From NCBI GenBank assembly GCA_025548565.1, contig JAJLPB010000003.1, forward strand, positions 496,001 to 560,000: a stretch of 64,000 nucleotides of DNA, given 5' to 3'. The notes beneath the pieces were generated by a model. That model was given only the letters and a program-made list of their open reading frames with translations, made no database searches and was not told where the DNA came from. The DNA is from Rugamonas sp. A1-17 (GTDB lineage: Bacteria > Pseudomonadota > Gammaproteobacteria > Burkholderiales > Burkholderiaceae_D). Both the position numbers and the translations under genes were made by a program. This document shows, piece by piece, positions 26,553-37,606 of the stretch. The number at the start of each line of letters is the position of its first letter. Within the stretch, counting starts at the first letter, position 1.

Positions 26553-27818
26553 ATGAAAGCATTGGTGTTGGGTGCGACAGGCCTGGTCGGCAGCCATGCG
26601 CTGAGGGCCTTGCGCGCCGCCGGCTGCACGACGGCCGGCGCCAGCCGTCATCGCCCGCAGGATGAGCATCCCGATGATTGGATCGAAATCGACTTCGGCC
26701 GCATGACCAGCGAAGACGACTGGCTGCCGCTGTTGGCCGGCGTGGACGCGGTGATCAATTGCGTCGGCATCCTTCGCGAGGAACAGGCCGGCGACTTCGA
26801 CCTGCTGCACCGCGCCGCGCCGGCCGCCTTGTTCGGCGCCTGCGAGCGTCTCGGCGTGCGGCGCGTGGTGCAGTTGTCCGCGCTCGGCAGCCGTCCGGAC
26901 GCGGTCACCGCCTACTGGCGCAGCAAAGGTGCGGCGGACGCCGATCTGCTGGCGCGCACGCTCAGCGCCACCATCGTCCGGCCCTCGTTGGTGTATGGCG
27001 AGGAGGGCGCCAGCAGCATCCTGTTTCGCGCGCTGGCGGCCCTGCCGGTGCTGATGCTGCCGATGGCGCACAAGGCCAAGGTACAGCCGATCCATATCGA
27101 CGACCTGACGGCGCTGATCGTCCGGCTGGCGATGGCGGCAGACGAGGCGCCGCGCGAACTGGCCGCGGTCGGTCCGCGCGCGATGACGCTGGCCTGCTAC
27201 CTCGGCGCGCTGCGCGGCGGCATGCGGACGGCGTCGTCCCTGGTGCTGAACCTGCCGATGCCGCTGGCGCGGATGGCCGCGCGCGTGGCGGTATGGATGC
27301 CATCGAGCGCGCTGACGCCGGACTCGCTGCGCATGCTGGAGCAAAGCGCCGACGGCGGCAACACGGCCGACGCGGCGCCCATCGCTGCGATACTGGGCCG
27401 CCCGCTGCGCGATCCGGCACGCTTCGCGCGGCCAGCGCAGCGCATCGGCGCCGTCTGGGCATGGGCTGCGCCGTTGATCACGATAGCGGTCGCGCTGCTA
27501 TGGCTGATCACCGCCTGGGTCTCGTGGTTCGGCTGGCCGCATGCGCAGAGCACGTCATGGCTGGCGGCCTGCGGCGTGCCGGCCGGCTGGCAGGAGCCGA
27601 TGCTGCTGGTGGCCAGCTTCATGGACGCCGCCGTGGGCGCGCTGCTGTTGCTGCGGCCGCGCCGCTGGCTGTGGGCGGCGCAGCTGGCGCTGGCCGGCGG
27701 CTACACCGTCATCATGAGTGTTTGCCTGCCGGAGTTCTGGCTGCATCCGTTTGGCCCGCTGAGCAAGAACCTGCCCTTGCTGGCATTGATGTTGTTGATG
27801 TGGAGAGCGAACAAATAA
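26553..27818 (+). CDS. NAD(P)-binding SDR protein fused to a DoxX-like membrane domain
   Basis: The 421-residue protein starts with LVLGATGLVGSHALRALR, a nucleotide-binding glycine motif, and continues as an atypical SDR (VINCVGILRE, VRPSLVYGEEG). The last 130 residues form four membrane helices resembling DoxX-like domains. The combination mirrors the preceding TIGR01777 gene with the membrane part at the opposite end. The TAA stop overlaps the next ATG by one base (TAATG). The substrate is unknown. Confidence 0.78.
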   Translation: MKALVLGATGLVGSHALRALRAAGCTTAGASRHRPQDEHPDDWIEIDFGRMTSEDDWLPLLAGVDAVINCVGILREEQAGDFDLLHRAAPAALFGACERLGVRRVVQLSALGSRPDAVTAYWRSKGAADADLLARTLSATIVRPSLVYGEEGASSILFRALAALPVLMLPMAHKAKVQPIHIDDLTALIVRLAMAADEAPRELAAVGPRAMTLACYLGALRGGMRTASSLVLNLPMPLARMAARVAVWMPSSALTPDSLRMLEQSADGGNTADAAPIAAILGRPLRDPARFARPAQRIGAVWAWAAPLITIAVALLWLITAWVSWFGWPHAQSTSWLAACGVPAGWQEPMLLVASFMDAAVGALLLLRPRRWLWAAQLALAGGYTVIMSVCLPEFWLHPFGPLSKNLPLLALMLLMWRANK

Positions 27819-28282
27819 TGGACTACCTCGCGATCAAATGGCTGCACATTTTGTCGGCCACCCTGATGTTCGGCACCGGCTTCGGCACGGCGTTCTACAT
27901 GTTCTTCGTCAACCGCAGCGGCAACGTGCAGGCGATGGCGGTGGTGACGCGGCTGGTCGCCAGGGCTGACTGGTGGTTCACCACGCCGGCGGTCATCATC
28001 CAGCCCTTGTCCGGGCTGTGGATGATCCACCTGGCGGGCTTCCCGTTCACGGCGACGTGGATCGTGTGGTCGATGGCCCTGTATCTGCTGGCCGGCGCCT
28101 GCTGGCTGCCGGTGGTCTGGCTGCAACTGCGGATGCGCGACATGGCGGTTCAGGCGGCACGTAGCGGCGAGACGCTGCCGGCACGCTACTGGCGTTACGA
28201 AAGAATCTGGACCGCGCTTGGTGTCCCCGCCTTCGCCGGTTTGTTGGTAGTGTACTGGCTGATGGTGCATAAACCGGCCTGA
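27818..28282 (+). CDS. DUF2269-family integral membrane protein
   Basis: This 154-residue protein has four predicted helices and the start DYLAIKWLHILSATLMFGTG, typical of DUF2269 proteins. Conserved His in KWLHILSA and MIHLAG might bind haem or another cofactor, but this is only a possibility. It is the last gene of the GbsR-led cluster, coupled to the previous gene by a one-base overlap. A CCGGCC/GGCCGG hairpin overlaps the stop codon without a following T run. Confidence 0.75.
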   Translation: MDYLAIKWLHILSATLMFGTGFGTAFYMFFVNRSGNVQAMAVVTRLVARADWWFTTPAVIIQPLSGLWMIHLAGFPFTATWIVWSMALYLLAGACWLPVVWLQLRMRDMAVQAARSGETLPARYWRYERIWTALGVPAFAGLLVVYWLMVHKPA

Positions 28283-28326
28283 GGCCGGCGAACTTCCGGA
28301 TCAGAAAACTTTAAAATTTGATATAG

Positions 28327-28344
28327 TATTTCTAATTAGAAATA
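28327..28344. promoter_or_regulatory. Perfect 18-base palindrome upstream of the chemotaxis receptor gene
   Basis: TATTTCTAATTAGAAATA is perfectly symmetric and lies 18 bases before the receptor start, just ahead of the ribosome binding site TTGGAGG. It is AT-rich within GC-rich DNA. It may be an operator overlapping the promoter or an mRNA hairpin in the leader. Confidence 0.45.
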
Positions 28345-28362
28345 TCAATCTTTGGAGGCTAG

Positions 28363-29964
28363 ATGAATAAGGTTACCGTGCGGGCAAGCTTGCTGGGTGT
28401 GCTGGTGTTGTTTACTGCAATGTTGCTCGCCGGTGCAGGCCTGGGCATTTTCGCGCTGCACCAGTCCAACAGGTCGATCGCGGAGGTGCACGCGATCTCC
28501 TCGCAGATCATCACCATCAACGATGCCTACAAGGACACCACGCGCACCCGCTCGGCCCTGACGCGCGGCTATTCCGCGCTGAAGGAAAGCGACAACAAGG
28601 CCGAGCGCGATTCCGCGCTGGGCAGCGCCAAGAAATCCTACCAGCGCACGCTGGACTTCCTCGACAAGTTTGAAAAGGCGCCGGCCTTCCCCGGCCAGGA
28701 TGCGCAATTGAAGAAGGACCTGCTCGAATCCGGCCGCAAGCTGTCGGCGGTGCTGGACCGCGCGGCCGACGCGCTGGTCAAGGACGACACGGCCACCTAC
28801 TCGGCCATCAACTCCAAGGAGCTGACGCCGGTGGGCGCGGCCTTCTCGGCGGCGCTGGAGAAATTCCAGAAGCTGGGCGATGAGCAGGTCACGGCCCTGG
28901 CCGAGAAGCGCGCCAGCGAATACGGCATTGTCATGTGGCTGGTGGCGCTGGGCTTGCTGATCGCGCTGGGCGTGGTGGCCGCCACCCATCTGATGTTGCG
29001 CTCGACCGTGCTGCTGCCGCTGGAGGGCGCCGTCGAGCAGCTCGACCGCGTGGCCAGCGGCGACCTGACGGCCACCATCGAAGCCTCGGGCGACAACGAG
29101 ATCCAGCGCCTGCTCAAGGCCATCCAGCGCATGCAGAGCGACCTGTTGTCGACCGTGTCGCGCGTGCGCAGCGGCGCGGCGGTGATCAATTCCGGCTCGC
29201 AGGAACTGGCGGCTGGCAATATGGAACTGTCCGCGCGCACCGAGACGCAGGCCAGCTCGCTGGAGGAGACCGCCGCCTCGATCGAGGAGTTGACCAGCAC
29301 CGTCCGGCAGAACTCCGAGAACGCGCAGCACGCGCGCTCGCTGGTGGAGGGCGCGTCCAACACGGCGGCCCAGGGCGGCGAGGTGATGCAGCAGGTGGTC
29401 TCCACCATGAACGCCATCAACGACGCTTCGCGCAAGATTGTCGACATTACCGGCGTGATCGATGGCATCGCCTTCCAGACCAATATCCTGGCGTTGAACG
29501 CGGCGGTCGAGGCGGCGCGTGCGGGCGAGCAGGGGCGCGGCTTCGCGGTGGTCGCCACCGAGGTGCGCAACCTGGCGCAGCGCTCGGCCTCCGCCGCCAA
29601 GGAGATCAAGGTGCTGATCGACGATTCGGTGCAGAAGATCCAGCTGGGCACCACGCTGGTGGAGCAGGCCGGTAACACCATGACCACGCTGGTGGGCAGC
29701 GTCCACCAGGTGACGGAGATCGTCGGCGAAATCGCCACCGCCAGCCGCGAGCAGAGCGAGGGCATCGACCAGGTCAACCAGGCGGTGGCCCAGATGGATC
29801 AGGTGACGCAGCAGAACGCCGCGCTGGTGGAGGAGGCGGCCGCCGCGACGCAGTCGCTGCAGGACCAGGCCAGCCAATTGCAGCAGACCGTCAGCGTGTT
29901 CAAGATCAACGAGGGCGCGGCGCCTGCCGCGCGCCGCCCCGGCGGCCAGCTGGCGCTGCGCTGA
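28363..29964 (+). CDS. Methyl-accepting chemotaxis protein
   Basis: The 533-residue receptor has a first membrane helix (about 9-31), a periplasmic four-helix-bundle ligand domain (about 32-190), a second helix (about 190-212), HAMP and a cytoplasmic signalling domain. The hairpin tip is [20 protein letters not shown] with [15 protein letters not shown], the contact site for CheA and CheW. Methylation-type Glu/Gln helices flank it. The tail ends in GGQLALR and lacks an NWETF-type CheR-binding pentapeptide. The ligand is unknown. TTGGAGG precedes the ATG at a good distance. Confidence 0.92.
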   Translation: MNKVTVRASLLGVLVLFTAMLLAGAGLGIFALHQSNRSIAEVHAISSQIITINDAYKDTTRTRSALTRGYSALKESDNKAERDSALGSAKKSYQRTLDFLDKFEKAPAFPGQDAQLKKDLLESGRKLSAVLDRAADALVKDDTATYSAINSKELTPVGAAFSAALEKFQKLGDEQVTALAEKRASEYGIVMWLVALGLLIALGVVAATHLMLRSTVLLPLEGAVEQLDRVASGDLTATIEASGDNEIQRLLKAIQRMQSDLLSTVSRVRSGAAVINSGSQELAAGNMELSARTETQASSLEETAASIEELTSTVRQNSENAQHARSLVEGASNTAAQGGEVMQQVVSTMNAINDASRKIVDITGVIDGIAFQTNILALNAAVEAARAGEQGRGFAVVATEVRNLAQRSASAAKEIKVLIDDSVQKIQLGTTLVEQAGNTMTTLVGSVHQVTEIVGEIATASREQSEGIDQVNQAVAQMDQVTQQNAALVEEAAAATQSLQDQASQLQQTVSVFKINEGAAPAARRPGGQLALR

Positions 29965-29977
29965 TGTGCTGGCCGGC

Positions 29978-30721
29978 TTAGGCTAGTCGCACTTCGCGTG
30001 CCGTGCCCTCGCTGTCGACGATCAGCAGGGCGCTGCCCGGTCCGGCCACCGCTGCCGACAATTGACCGCCCGGTCTCCACCAGGCGCTGCGGCCAGCCGC
30101 TGCATAACCGCCGGACGGCGCGGCGTGATTCGCCATCAGCACGCCCATGCCGAAGTCGCCGGCGTAGCGCTGCAGTTTGGCTGCGTCGTTGGCGTAACCC
30201 GCTTCGGAAATCAGCACTCCCGCCAGATAGATCGACGCGCCGTCCGCCGCCGCGTCTGCCGCGTGCTGGTAATGCGTGGCGTCGGCGCAAATCGCCTGGG
30301 CATAGCGTTGTCCATCCAGCTCCTGGCAATGCGGGGCCATTGGCCCTGGCCGTGCGTACAGCTCTTCGCCCGGATGCAAGTACTGCTTGCGATAGATGGT
30401 GCTGCTGCCATCGGGCAGGAGGCTGAACGCGGCGATGCAGGGCTGGACGTCGCGGTCGTCGGCCAGAGGGGCGCCGACGATGATGCGCATGCCGGTCGCG
30501 ATGGCCGCGTTGCGCAGCGGCGCCAGGCGCGCGTCGTCCGGTGTCAGCAGGCAGTCACGCAGCAGCGGCAGTTCATAGCCGCACAGCGACAATTCTGGAA
30601 ACAGCAGCAGCCCCACGCCCTCGGCATGAGCAGCCCCGATGAAGCGCAGGTGGATGCGGACGTTGGCGTCGATGTCGCCGGCGATCGACGGCGATTGCGC
30701 GGCGGCGATACGGATGCCCAT
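29978..30721 (-). CDS. Carbon-nitrogen hydrolase (nitrilase superfamily)
   Basis: This 247-residue enzyme shows the nitrilase-superfamily triad: Glu in LLLFPELSLCGYE, Lys in IYRKQYLHPGEE, and Cys in QAICADATHYQ. Members hydrolyse amides or nitriles; the position-specific residues do not fix the substrate. The ATG at 30721 shares its first base with the stop of the upstream phosphoethanolamine transferase gene (TGATG), so the two are translationally coupled. The gene is convergent with the chemotaxis receptor, 13 bases apart, with no visible terminator between them. Confidence 0.85.
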   Translation of the reverse strand: MGIRIAAAQSPSIAGDIDANVRIHLRFIGAAHAEGVGLLLFPELSLCGYELPLLRDCLLTPDDARLAPLRNAAIATGMRIIVGAPLADDRDVQPCIAAFSLLPDGSSTIYRKQYLHPGEELYARPGPMAPHCQELDGQRYAQAICADATHYQHAADAAADGASIYLAGVLISEAGYANDAAKLQRYAGDFGMGVLMANHAAPSGGYAAAGRSAWWRPGGQLSAAVAGPGSALLIVDSEGTAREVRLA

Positions 30722-32706
30722 CACTTCTCCTGCTTCAGCGGCTTGCCCTTGTCGATCACTTCGCGGCAGTCGCCCTTGAATCTGGCGTTGTCGTAGTTGC
30801 TCCAGCCGTAGCTGTCGACGTAGCGCTTGTGCTGTTTGAATTGCTTGTTGATGAAGCTCCATTCCAGCCGCTCGTCGTCGTACTGGATGTCGCCCAGGTC
30901 CAGCAGCGTGTGGAAGATGTTCTCCGTGGCCAGCCGCGCCTTGCGGTGGCGCAGCAGCTGCTTCACCTTCTCCGGATAGCGCGTCTTGTATTCGTCCGAG
31001 TACCACACCATCGCCGGCACGTGGAATTCAAACTGCGTGTTGTGGCCGTGGAAGGCGAGATTGCAGCTGTTGTCGTACAGCGTCTGGCCGTGGTCGGCCA
31101 CGTAGACCATCGAGCTCAATTGCTGCGTGTCCTTCAGCTGGTGGATCACCTGCGACAGGAACCAGTCGGTGTAGAGAATGGAATTGTCGTAGCTGTTGTT
31201 GAGCTGCGGCTTGATCTTGGTGTCGGTGTAGACCGGCTTGTCGACGCCGAACAGCGACGGCTGCCACTTGTCGAACGCCTTCGGATAGCGCTGGCTGTAG
31301 TTCCAGTGGTTGCCCAACGTGTGCAGCACGATCAGCTTTTTCGGCGCCGGGTCGGCGATGGCGTGCTGCAGCGGCTCAAGCAGGATCTGGTCGAAGTTGG
31401 AGTTGTTGGTGAAGCCGCCCAGGTTCATGAACTGGATCACGTCCGCTTCCTTGGCGAACACCGATACCGGCGTGTCGAACTGGCCGAACGAGATCTGGTT
31501 GGACAGCCACCAGGTCTTGAAGCCTGCTTCTTTATAGGCGGTCAGGAAGGATTTTTCCGAGAAGCCGTCCTTCAGGCTCTGCGTGGCGGGCTTGCGCGAG
31601 ATGATCACCGGCACCGACAGCCGCGTGGCCGACACCGCCGTGATCACGTCCGGCAGCGTGACCAGGTTGGCTTCCTGTTTGAGCAGCGGCGTGGTGTCGC
31701 GCTGGTAGCCGTTGATGCCCCAGCGGTCGTAGCGCGACGATTCGCCGATCACCATGATGACGATTTCCGGCGTGTCGTTCTTCTCCGGCTGGTGCGCCTT
31801 GAAGGTGAAGCTGCTGCTGCGCCGGCCCAGGTCGGCCAGGTATTCGCGCTCTTTATAAAAGTCGACGCCGCGCGCGGTCAGGCCGAACGGCCACGACGAG
31901 GCGAAGTCGTCGAAGCCCAGCGGCGAGCGCGCCCACCACGGCATCTGCGCCAGCGCCCAGCCGGTGCGGCCGGCGCCGGCGATGGCGGCGTGCTCGGGCG
32001 AGCTGTCTTCTTCGGCGTCTTCCTCTTCCTCGTCGGACGCCTCGTCGCTGGCCGAGGCCTCGCTGGCGCCGACCGAGGCGGTGATGCCGACCTGGCTGAG
32101 CGCCGATCCCAGCGCCGAGCCGATGGCCGAACCCAGTGCCGAACCGGCCGGCTTGCTGCTGGCCGCCTTCGACGCCGGCATGGACGCGGCCTTCTGCGCC
32201 GGCTTGGCGCGCACGCCGAACTCCCAGCCGTAGAGCCACAGCGCGGCGATGGCCGCCAATATCAGCAGCGCGATCCAGCGCGACTTGCCGCGCCACGCCA
32301 GCATGGGGCTGCGGCGCGCGGCCACCTGCACCGCGATCCACCAGGCGATCACGGCCAGCATCACCGCGCCCATCAGCCACACTTTACGGCCGAGGAATTC
32401 CAGCGCCTCCCTGGGGCTGGTCTCGGCGATGATGCCCAGGTGGTGGGTGGAGATGCCCTGGCCGTAGTAGATGAACAGGTAGATCTCGGTCGGCAGCGCC
32501 AGGAAGGCCGGGATCAGCAGCCAGTGGAACCAGGCCGGGCGCTGCAGCACGCCCCACACGGCGGTCCAGGCCAGCAGCTCGACCAGCAGGATGTGGCCCA
32601 GCTCCGGCACCTGCCGCCCCAGCAACAGCGGCACGCACGGCACCAGCGACAGCAGCAGGTAGCTGGCAAGGACAAACAGCGGGGCGGGGCGCAGCAAAGA
32701 TCGCAT
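30721..32706 (-). CDS. Phosphoethanolamine transferase (EptA-like, sulfatase fold)
   Basis: The 661-residue inner-membrane protein has an N-terminal multi-helix domain (about 1-160), a low-complexity linker (about 163-243) and a C-terminal alkaline-phosphatase/sulfatase domain. IVIMVIGESSRYDR is a metal-binding motif, T361 in SATRLSVPV is the likely nucleophile, and VADHGQ and FHGHN complete the site. Relatives transfer phosphoethanolamine to lipid A or periplasmic glucans. The linker contains Ala/Ser/Gly repeats and an acidic run (DEEEEDAEED), unusual for the family. The start at 32706 is uncertain: no clear ribosome binding site is seen, and a TTG at 32742 is in frame. Confidence 0.82.
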   Translation of the reverse strand: MRSLLRPAPLFVLASYLLLSLVPCVPLLLGRQVPELGHILLVELLAWTAVWGVLQRPAWFHWLLIPAFLALPTEIYLFIYYGQGISTHHLGIIAETSPREALEFLGRKVWLMGAVMLAVIAWWIAVQVAARRSPMLAWRGKSRWIALLILAAIAALWLYGWEFGVRAKPAQKAASMPASKAASSKPAGSALGSAIGSALGSALSQVGITASVGASEASASDEASDEEEEDAEEDSSPEHAAIAGAGRTGWALAQMPWWARSPLGFDDFASSWPFGLTARGVDFYKEREYLADLGRRSSSFTFKAHQPEKNDTPEIVIMVIGESSRYDRWGINGYQRDTTPLLKQEANLVTLPDVITAVSATRLSVPVIISRKPATQSLKDGFSEKSFLTAYKEAGFKTWWLSNQISFGQFDTPVSVFAKEADVIQFMNLGGFTNNSNFDQILLEPLQHAIADPAPKKLIVLHTLGNHWNYSQRYPKAFDKWQPSLFGVDKPVYTDTKIKPQLNNSYDNSILYTDWFLSQVIHQLKDTQQLSSMVYVADHGQTLYDNSCNLAFHGHNTQFEFHVPAMVWYSDEYKTRYPEKVKQLLRHRKARLATENIFHTLLDLGDIQYDDERLEWSFINKQFKQHKRYVDSYGWSNYDNARFKGDCREVIDKGKPLKQEK

Positions 32707-32807
32707 AGGGAAGGATAATGAGAGACAGTCTGCTATTATCAAGTGTTTCCCGACCTTTCAGCTAGTGTTTGCGTACCCGCCAGGGCCGCATTCCGCCGCG
32801 AAATAGA

Positions 32808-32836
32808 TTGACTGGTGTCCCAACCACGTCTATACT
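32808..32836 (+). promoter_or_regulatory. Sigma-70 promoter of the str operon
   Basis: TTGACT (32808-32813) and TATACT (32831-32836) are separated by exactly 17 bases, five of six matches each. They lie about 160 bases upstream of rpsL, leaving a long untranslated leader. Near-consensus quality fits a highly expressed ribosomal operon. Confidence 0.75.
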
Positions 32837-32997
32837 CGCGAGTTCTCAATTTATTCTGCACATCGTATACGCTGTTTCAGGCCGCTCCATGCGAGTGGCT
32901 ATTCGCGCCTCCGTTGTGTCCGTAGATAGGGACGAGGTTTTAGTCGCCGGACAGCTGTCCGGGTTATTAATGTTGTAATTTTGTTGGGTTTATAACG

Positions 32998-33381
32998 ATG
33001 CCAACCATCAATCAACTGATTCGCAATCCACGCGTCGCCCTGACCGTGAAAAGCAAATCGCCGGCGCTGGAAAACAGCCCGCAAAAGCGCGGTGTTTGCA
33101 CCCGTGTGTACACCACCACTCCTAAGAAGCCTAACTCGGCTCTGCGTAAAGTGGCCAAAGTGCGTCTGACCAACGGTTTCGAAGTGATTTCGTACATCGG
33201 CGGTGAAGGCCACAACCTGCAAGAGCACAGCGTTGTTCTGCTTCGCGGCGGTCGTGTAAAAGACTTGCCAGGTGTGCGTTACCACATGGTTCGCGGTGCA
33301 CTGGATACCCAGGGCGTTAAAGACCGTAAGCAAGCTCGCTCGAAATACGGTACCAAGCGTGCCAAGCAAGCCAAGAAGTAA
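32998..33381 (+). CDS. rpsL: 30S ribosomal protein S12
   Basis: This 127-residue protein contains the invariant decoding-site motifs [13 protein letters not shown] and [13 protein letters not shown]. Lys43 and Lys88, whose substitution gives streptomycin resistance, are both wild type, and Asp89 is the usual methylthiolation site. The protein sits at the decoding centre of the small subunit. It is the first gene of the str operon, downstream of a near-consensus promoter. The C-terminus is slightly longer than the E. coli protein (extra Lys/Ala tail). Codon use is strongly biased, as in the neighbouring ribosomal genes. Confidence 0.98.
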   Translation: MPTINQLIRNPRVALTVKSKSPALENSPQKRGVCTRVYTTTPKKPNSALRKVAKVRLTNGFEVISYIGGEGHNLQEHSVVLLRGGRVKDLPGVRYHMVRGALDTQGVKDRKQARSKYGTKRAKQAKK

Positions 33382-33529
33382 TCTGCAATACAAGTTTTCG
33401 CTCAGTGGCAGCTAACTAAGTGAATGTAATCGACCGCAGTGGTCGAGTAAGTGGATGGCTATGATGGCCCTCCGCGAGAGTGCGAATCCCATATCTGCGC
33501 ACCTCAACTGAAGATTGAAAGGAATTGAT

Positions 33530-34000
33530 ATGCCACGTCGTCGTGAAGTACCCAAGCGCGAGATTCTGCCGGATCCAAAATTCGGCAACACGGATGTCGC
33601 GAAGTTCGTGAACGTTCTGATGCTGTCCGGTAAAAAATCGGTCGCAGAAAACATCATCTACGGTGCCTTCGAGCACATCGCCGCCAAGTCGGGCAAAGAC
33701 CCGTTGGAAGTGTTCGCTACCGCGATCAACAACGCCAAGCCACTGGTTGAAGTCAAATCCCGTCGCGTCGGTGGTGCAAACTACCAGGTGCCGGTCGAAG
33801 TGCGCCCAGTGCGTCGCATGGCCCTGTCCATGCGCTGGCTGCGTGAAGCTGCCAACAAGCGCAGCGAAAAATCCATGCCACAACGCCTCGGCGGTGAGCT
33901 GATGGAAGCGGCTGAAGGCCGCGGCGGTGCGATGAAGAAGCGTGACGAAGTTCACCGTATGGCTGAAGCGAACAAGGCGTTCTCGCACTTCCGCTTCTAA
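33530..34000 (+). CDS. rpsG: 30S ribosomal protein S7
   Basis: The 156-residue protein begins [20 protein letters not shown] and contains the S7 RNA-binding segments [17 protein letters not shown] and [11 protein letters not shown]7 nucleates assembly of the 30S head and, in E. coli, represses str operon translation by binding the rpsL-rpsG spacer. Here that spacer is 148 bases, long enough for such a site. The start at 33530 follows AAAGGAA; an earlier in-frame ATG five codons upstream lacks a binding site. Confidence 0.98.
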   Translation: MPRRREVPKREILPDPKFGNTDVAKFVNVLMLSGKKSVAENIIYGAFEHIAAKSGKDPLEVFATAINNAKPLVEVKSRRVGGANYQVPVEVRPVRRMALSMRWLREAANKRSEKSMPQRLGGELMEAAEGRGGAMKKRDEVHRMAEANKAFSHFRF

Positions 34001-34114
34001 TAAAATCGGCCAGATCCTTCTTGGTCTGGCTGTTATCCGTTGTTCGAGGCCGGGCTCATTTTTGTCACCAAAAATGGCGCTCGGTTTTGTCCATTAAACG
34101 ATTTAGGATTAATT

Positions 34115-36220
34115 ATGGCCCGCAAGACCCCCATCGAGCGCTACCGCAATATCGGTATCTCCGCTCACATCGATGCAGGTAAGACCACCACCACCGAGCG
34201 CGTTCTGTTCTACACGGGCGTGAACCACAAGATCGGTGAAGTTCACGATGGCGCCGCCACCATGGACTGGATGGAACAGGAACAAGAGCGCGGCATTACC
34301 ATTACCTCGGCAGCGACCACCTGCTTCTGGAAGGGTATGGCTAACAACTTCCCTGAGCACCACATCAACATCATCGACACGCCGGGCCACGTTGACTTCA
34401 CCATTGAAGTTGAACGCTCGATGCGCGTGCTGGATGGCGCTTGCATGGTTTACTGCGCAGTGGGCGGTGTACAGCCTCAGTCGGAAACCGTATGGCGTCA
34501 GGCCAACAAGTACAAAGTGCCACGTCTGGCCTTCGTCAACAAGATGGACCGTACCGGCGCCAACTTCTTCAAGGTCTACGAGCAGATGCGCGCTCGCCTG
34601 AAGGCGAACCCGGTCCTGATCCAGATCCCGATCGGCGCTGAAGAAAACTTCAAGGGCGTGATCGACCTGGTCAAGATGAAAGCCATCATCTGGGACGACG
34701 CTTCCCAGGGCATGAAGTTCGACTACGTCGACATCCCTGCAGAGCTGGCCGATTCGGCCGCCGAGTGGCGCGAGAAGATGGTTGAAGCCGCTGCTGAAGC
34801 GAACGAAGACCTGATGAACAAGTACCTGGAAGAGGGCGACCTGTCCGAAGCCGAAATCAAGAAAGCGCTGCGCGATCGCACCATCGCTTCCGAGATCGTG
34901 CCGATGATGTGCGGTACCGCTTTCAAGAACAAGGGCGTACAGGCCATGCTGGACGCGGTCATCGAGTTCCTGCCATCGCCGCTGGACATCGACGACGTCA
35001 AGGGCACCGACGAGCACGACGAGCCTGCCACCCGTAAAGCTTCCGACGAGGAGAAATTCTCGGCGCTGGCGTTCAAGATCATGACCGACCCGTTCGTTGG
35101 CCAACTGGCCTTCTTCCGCGTGTACTCCGGCATGATCAACTCGGGCGACACCGTGTACAACTCGGTCAAAGGCCGTAAAGAGCGTCTGGGCCGTATTCTG
35201 CAGATGCACGCTAACCAGCGCGAAGAGATCAAAGAAGTGCGCGCCGGCGACATCGCCGCCGCGGTTGGTCTGAAAGACGTGACCACCGGCGAAACCCTGT
35301 GCGATCCGACCTCGATCATCACCCTGGAAAAAATGGTCTTCCCAGAGCCAGTGATTCAACAGGCTGTGGAACCAAAAACCAAGGCTGACCAGGAAAAAAT
35401 GGGTCTGGCACTGAACCGTCTGGCTCAGGAAGATCCTTCGTTCCGCGTCAAGACCGACGAAGAGTCGGGCCAGACCATCATCGGTGGTATGGGCGAGCTG
35501 CACCTGGAAATTATCGTCGACCGTATGAAGCGCGAATTCGGCGTGGAAGCGACCGTCGGCAAGCCACAGGTTGCGTACCGCGAAACGATCCGCAAGACCT
35601 GCGAAGAATCCGAAGGCAAGTTCGTCAAGCAGTCGGGTGGTCGTGGTCAATACGGTCACGTGGTTCTGAAGATCGAACCGCAAGAACCAGGCAAGGGCTT
35701 CGAATTCGTTGACGCGATCAAGGGCGGTACCGTTCCTCGCGAATACATCCCTGCGGTGGAAAAAGGCGTGCGCGGCACCCTGAACACCGGTGTTCTGGCT
35801 GGCTACCCAGTGGTCGACGTCAAGGTCACGCTGTTCTTCGGTTCGTACCACGACGTGGACTCGAACGAAAACGCGTTCCAGATGGCCGCTTCGATGGCAT
35901 TCAAGGAAGGCTGCCGCAAAGCGTCGCCAGTCATTCTGGAGCCGATGATGGCTGTGGAAGTGGAAACGCCGGAAGACTACGCCGGTACCGTGATGGGCGA
36001 CCTGTCGTCCCGCCGCGGTATGGTGCAGGGCATGGACGAAATCCCAGGCGGCGGTGGCAAGATCATCAAAGCTGAAGTGCCTCTGTCGGAAATGTTCGGT
36101 TACTCGACCACCCTGCGTTCCGCAACGCAAGGCCGTGCGACCTACACGATGGAATTCAAGCACTACTCGGAAGCGCCTAAGCACGTTATCGACGCGATCG
36201 TTACCGCTAAAGCTAAGTAA
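34115..36220 (+). CDS. fusA: Elongation factor G
   Basis: This 701-residue translational GTPase shows G1 [14 protein letters not shown]3 DTPGHVDF and G4 NKMD, followed by domains II to V ending [14 protein letters not shown]. It drives translocation and, with RRF, ribosome recycling. The start at 34115 follows AGGATTA and gives the family [15 protein letters not shown] beginning; the open frame upstream is only a leader. It is the third gene of the str operon. A short GCCAGA/TCTGGC hairpin lies in the spacer after rpsG. Confidence 0.98.
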   Translation: MARKTPIERYRNIGISAHIDAGKTTTTERVLFYTGVNHKIGEVHDGAATMDWMEQEQERGITITSAATTCFWKGMANNFPEHHINIIDTPGHVDFTIEVERSMRVLDGACMVYCAVGGVQPQSETVWRQANKYKVPRLAFVNKMDRTGANFFKVYEQMRARLKANPVLIQIPIGAEENFKGVIDLVKMKAIIWDDASQGMKFDYVDIPAELADSAAEWREKMVEAAAEANEDLMNKYLEEGDLSEAEIKKALRDRTIASEIVPMMCGTAFKNKGVQAMLDAVIEFLPSPLDIDDVKGTDEHDEPATRKASDEEKFSALAFKIMTDPFVGQLAFFRVYSGMINSGDTVYNSVKGRKERLGRILQMHANQREEIKEVRAGDIAAAVGLKDVTTGETLCDPTSIITLEKMVFPEPVIQQAVEPKTKADQEKMGLALNRLAQEDPSFRVKTDEESGQTIIGGMGELHLEIIVDRMKREFGVEATVGKPQVAYRETIRKTCEESEGKFVKQSGGRGQYGHVVLKIEPQEPGKGFEFVDAIKGGTVPREYIPAVEKGVRGTLNTGVLAGYPVVDVKVTLFFGSYHDVDSNENAFQMAASMAFKEGCRKASPVILEPMMAVEVETPEDYAGTVMGDLSSRRGMVQGMDEIPGGGGKIIKAEVPLSEMFGYSTTLRSATQGRATYTMEFKHYSEAPKHVIDAIVTAKAK

Positions 36221-36230
36221 TCAGTATCTA

Positions 36231-36259
36231 TTGCCGCCGGGGAGATCCTCCGGCGGCAA
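36231..36259 (+). terminator. Hairpin between fusA and tuf (attenuator or partial terminator)
   Basis: TTGCCGCCGG (36231-36240) pairs perfectly with CCGGCGGCAA (36250-36259) around a 9-base loop. The following ATTTAAAA is only weakly T-rich, so read-through into tuf is expected; it could instead stabilise the upstream mRNA 3' end. Confidence 0.45.
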
Positions 36260-36289
36260 ATTTAAAACATTGTTCTAAGGAAGAATAAA

Positions 36290-37480
<1,191 letters not shown>

Positions 37481-37498
37481 TTAATTTTGCGTGATTGA

Positions 37499-37537
37499 AA
37501 CAGGGCCGATGTGGTGTGATACCATGTCGGCCCTGTT
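37499..37537 (+). terminator. Long hairpin between tuf and rpsJ
   Basis: AACAGGGCCGA (37499-37509) pairs with TCGGCCCTGTT (37527-37537), and inner TGGT/ACCA pairing extends the stem. No T run follows directly, so it may be an attenuator or mRNA-stabilising structure rather than a full terminator. Confidence 0.45.
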
Positions 37538-37606
37538 GTACGAAAATCGCTCTTTAAACATTGCTGACGCTACATAGTTGTCAGTTCGCTCTTTTGAGGA
37601 AATATC

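Noticed and set aside
33124-33264. Possible streptomycin-resistance change in rpsL
   Set aside because: Lys43 and Lys88 are both wild type and neighbouring residues are standard.
34109-36184. Antisense open frame across fusA
   Set aside because: Mirror of strongly biased fusA codons; no motif or start signal.
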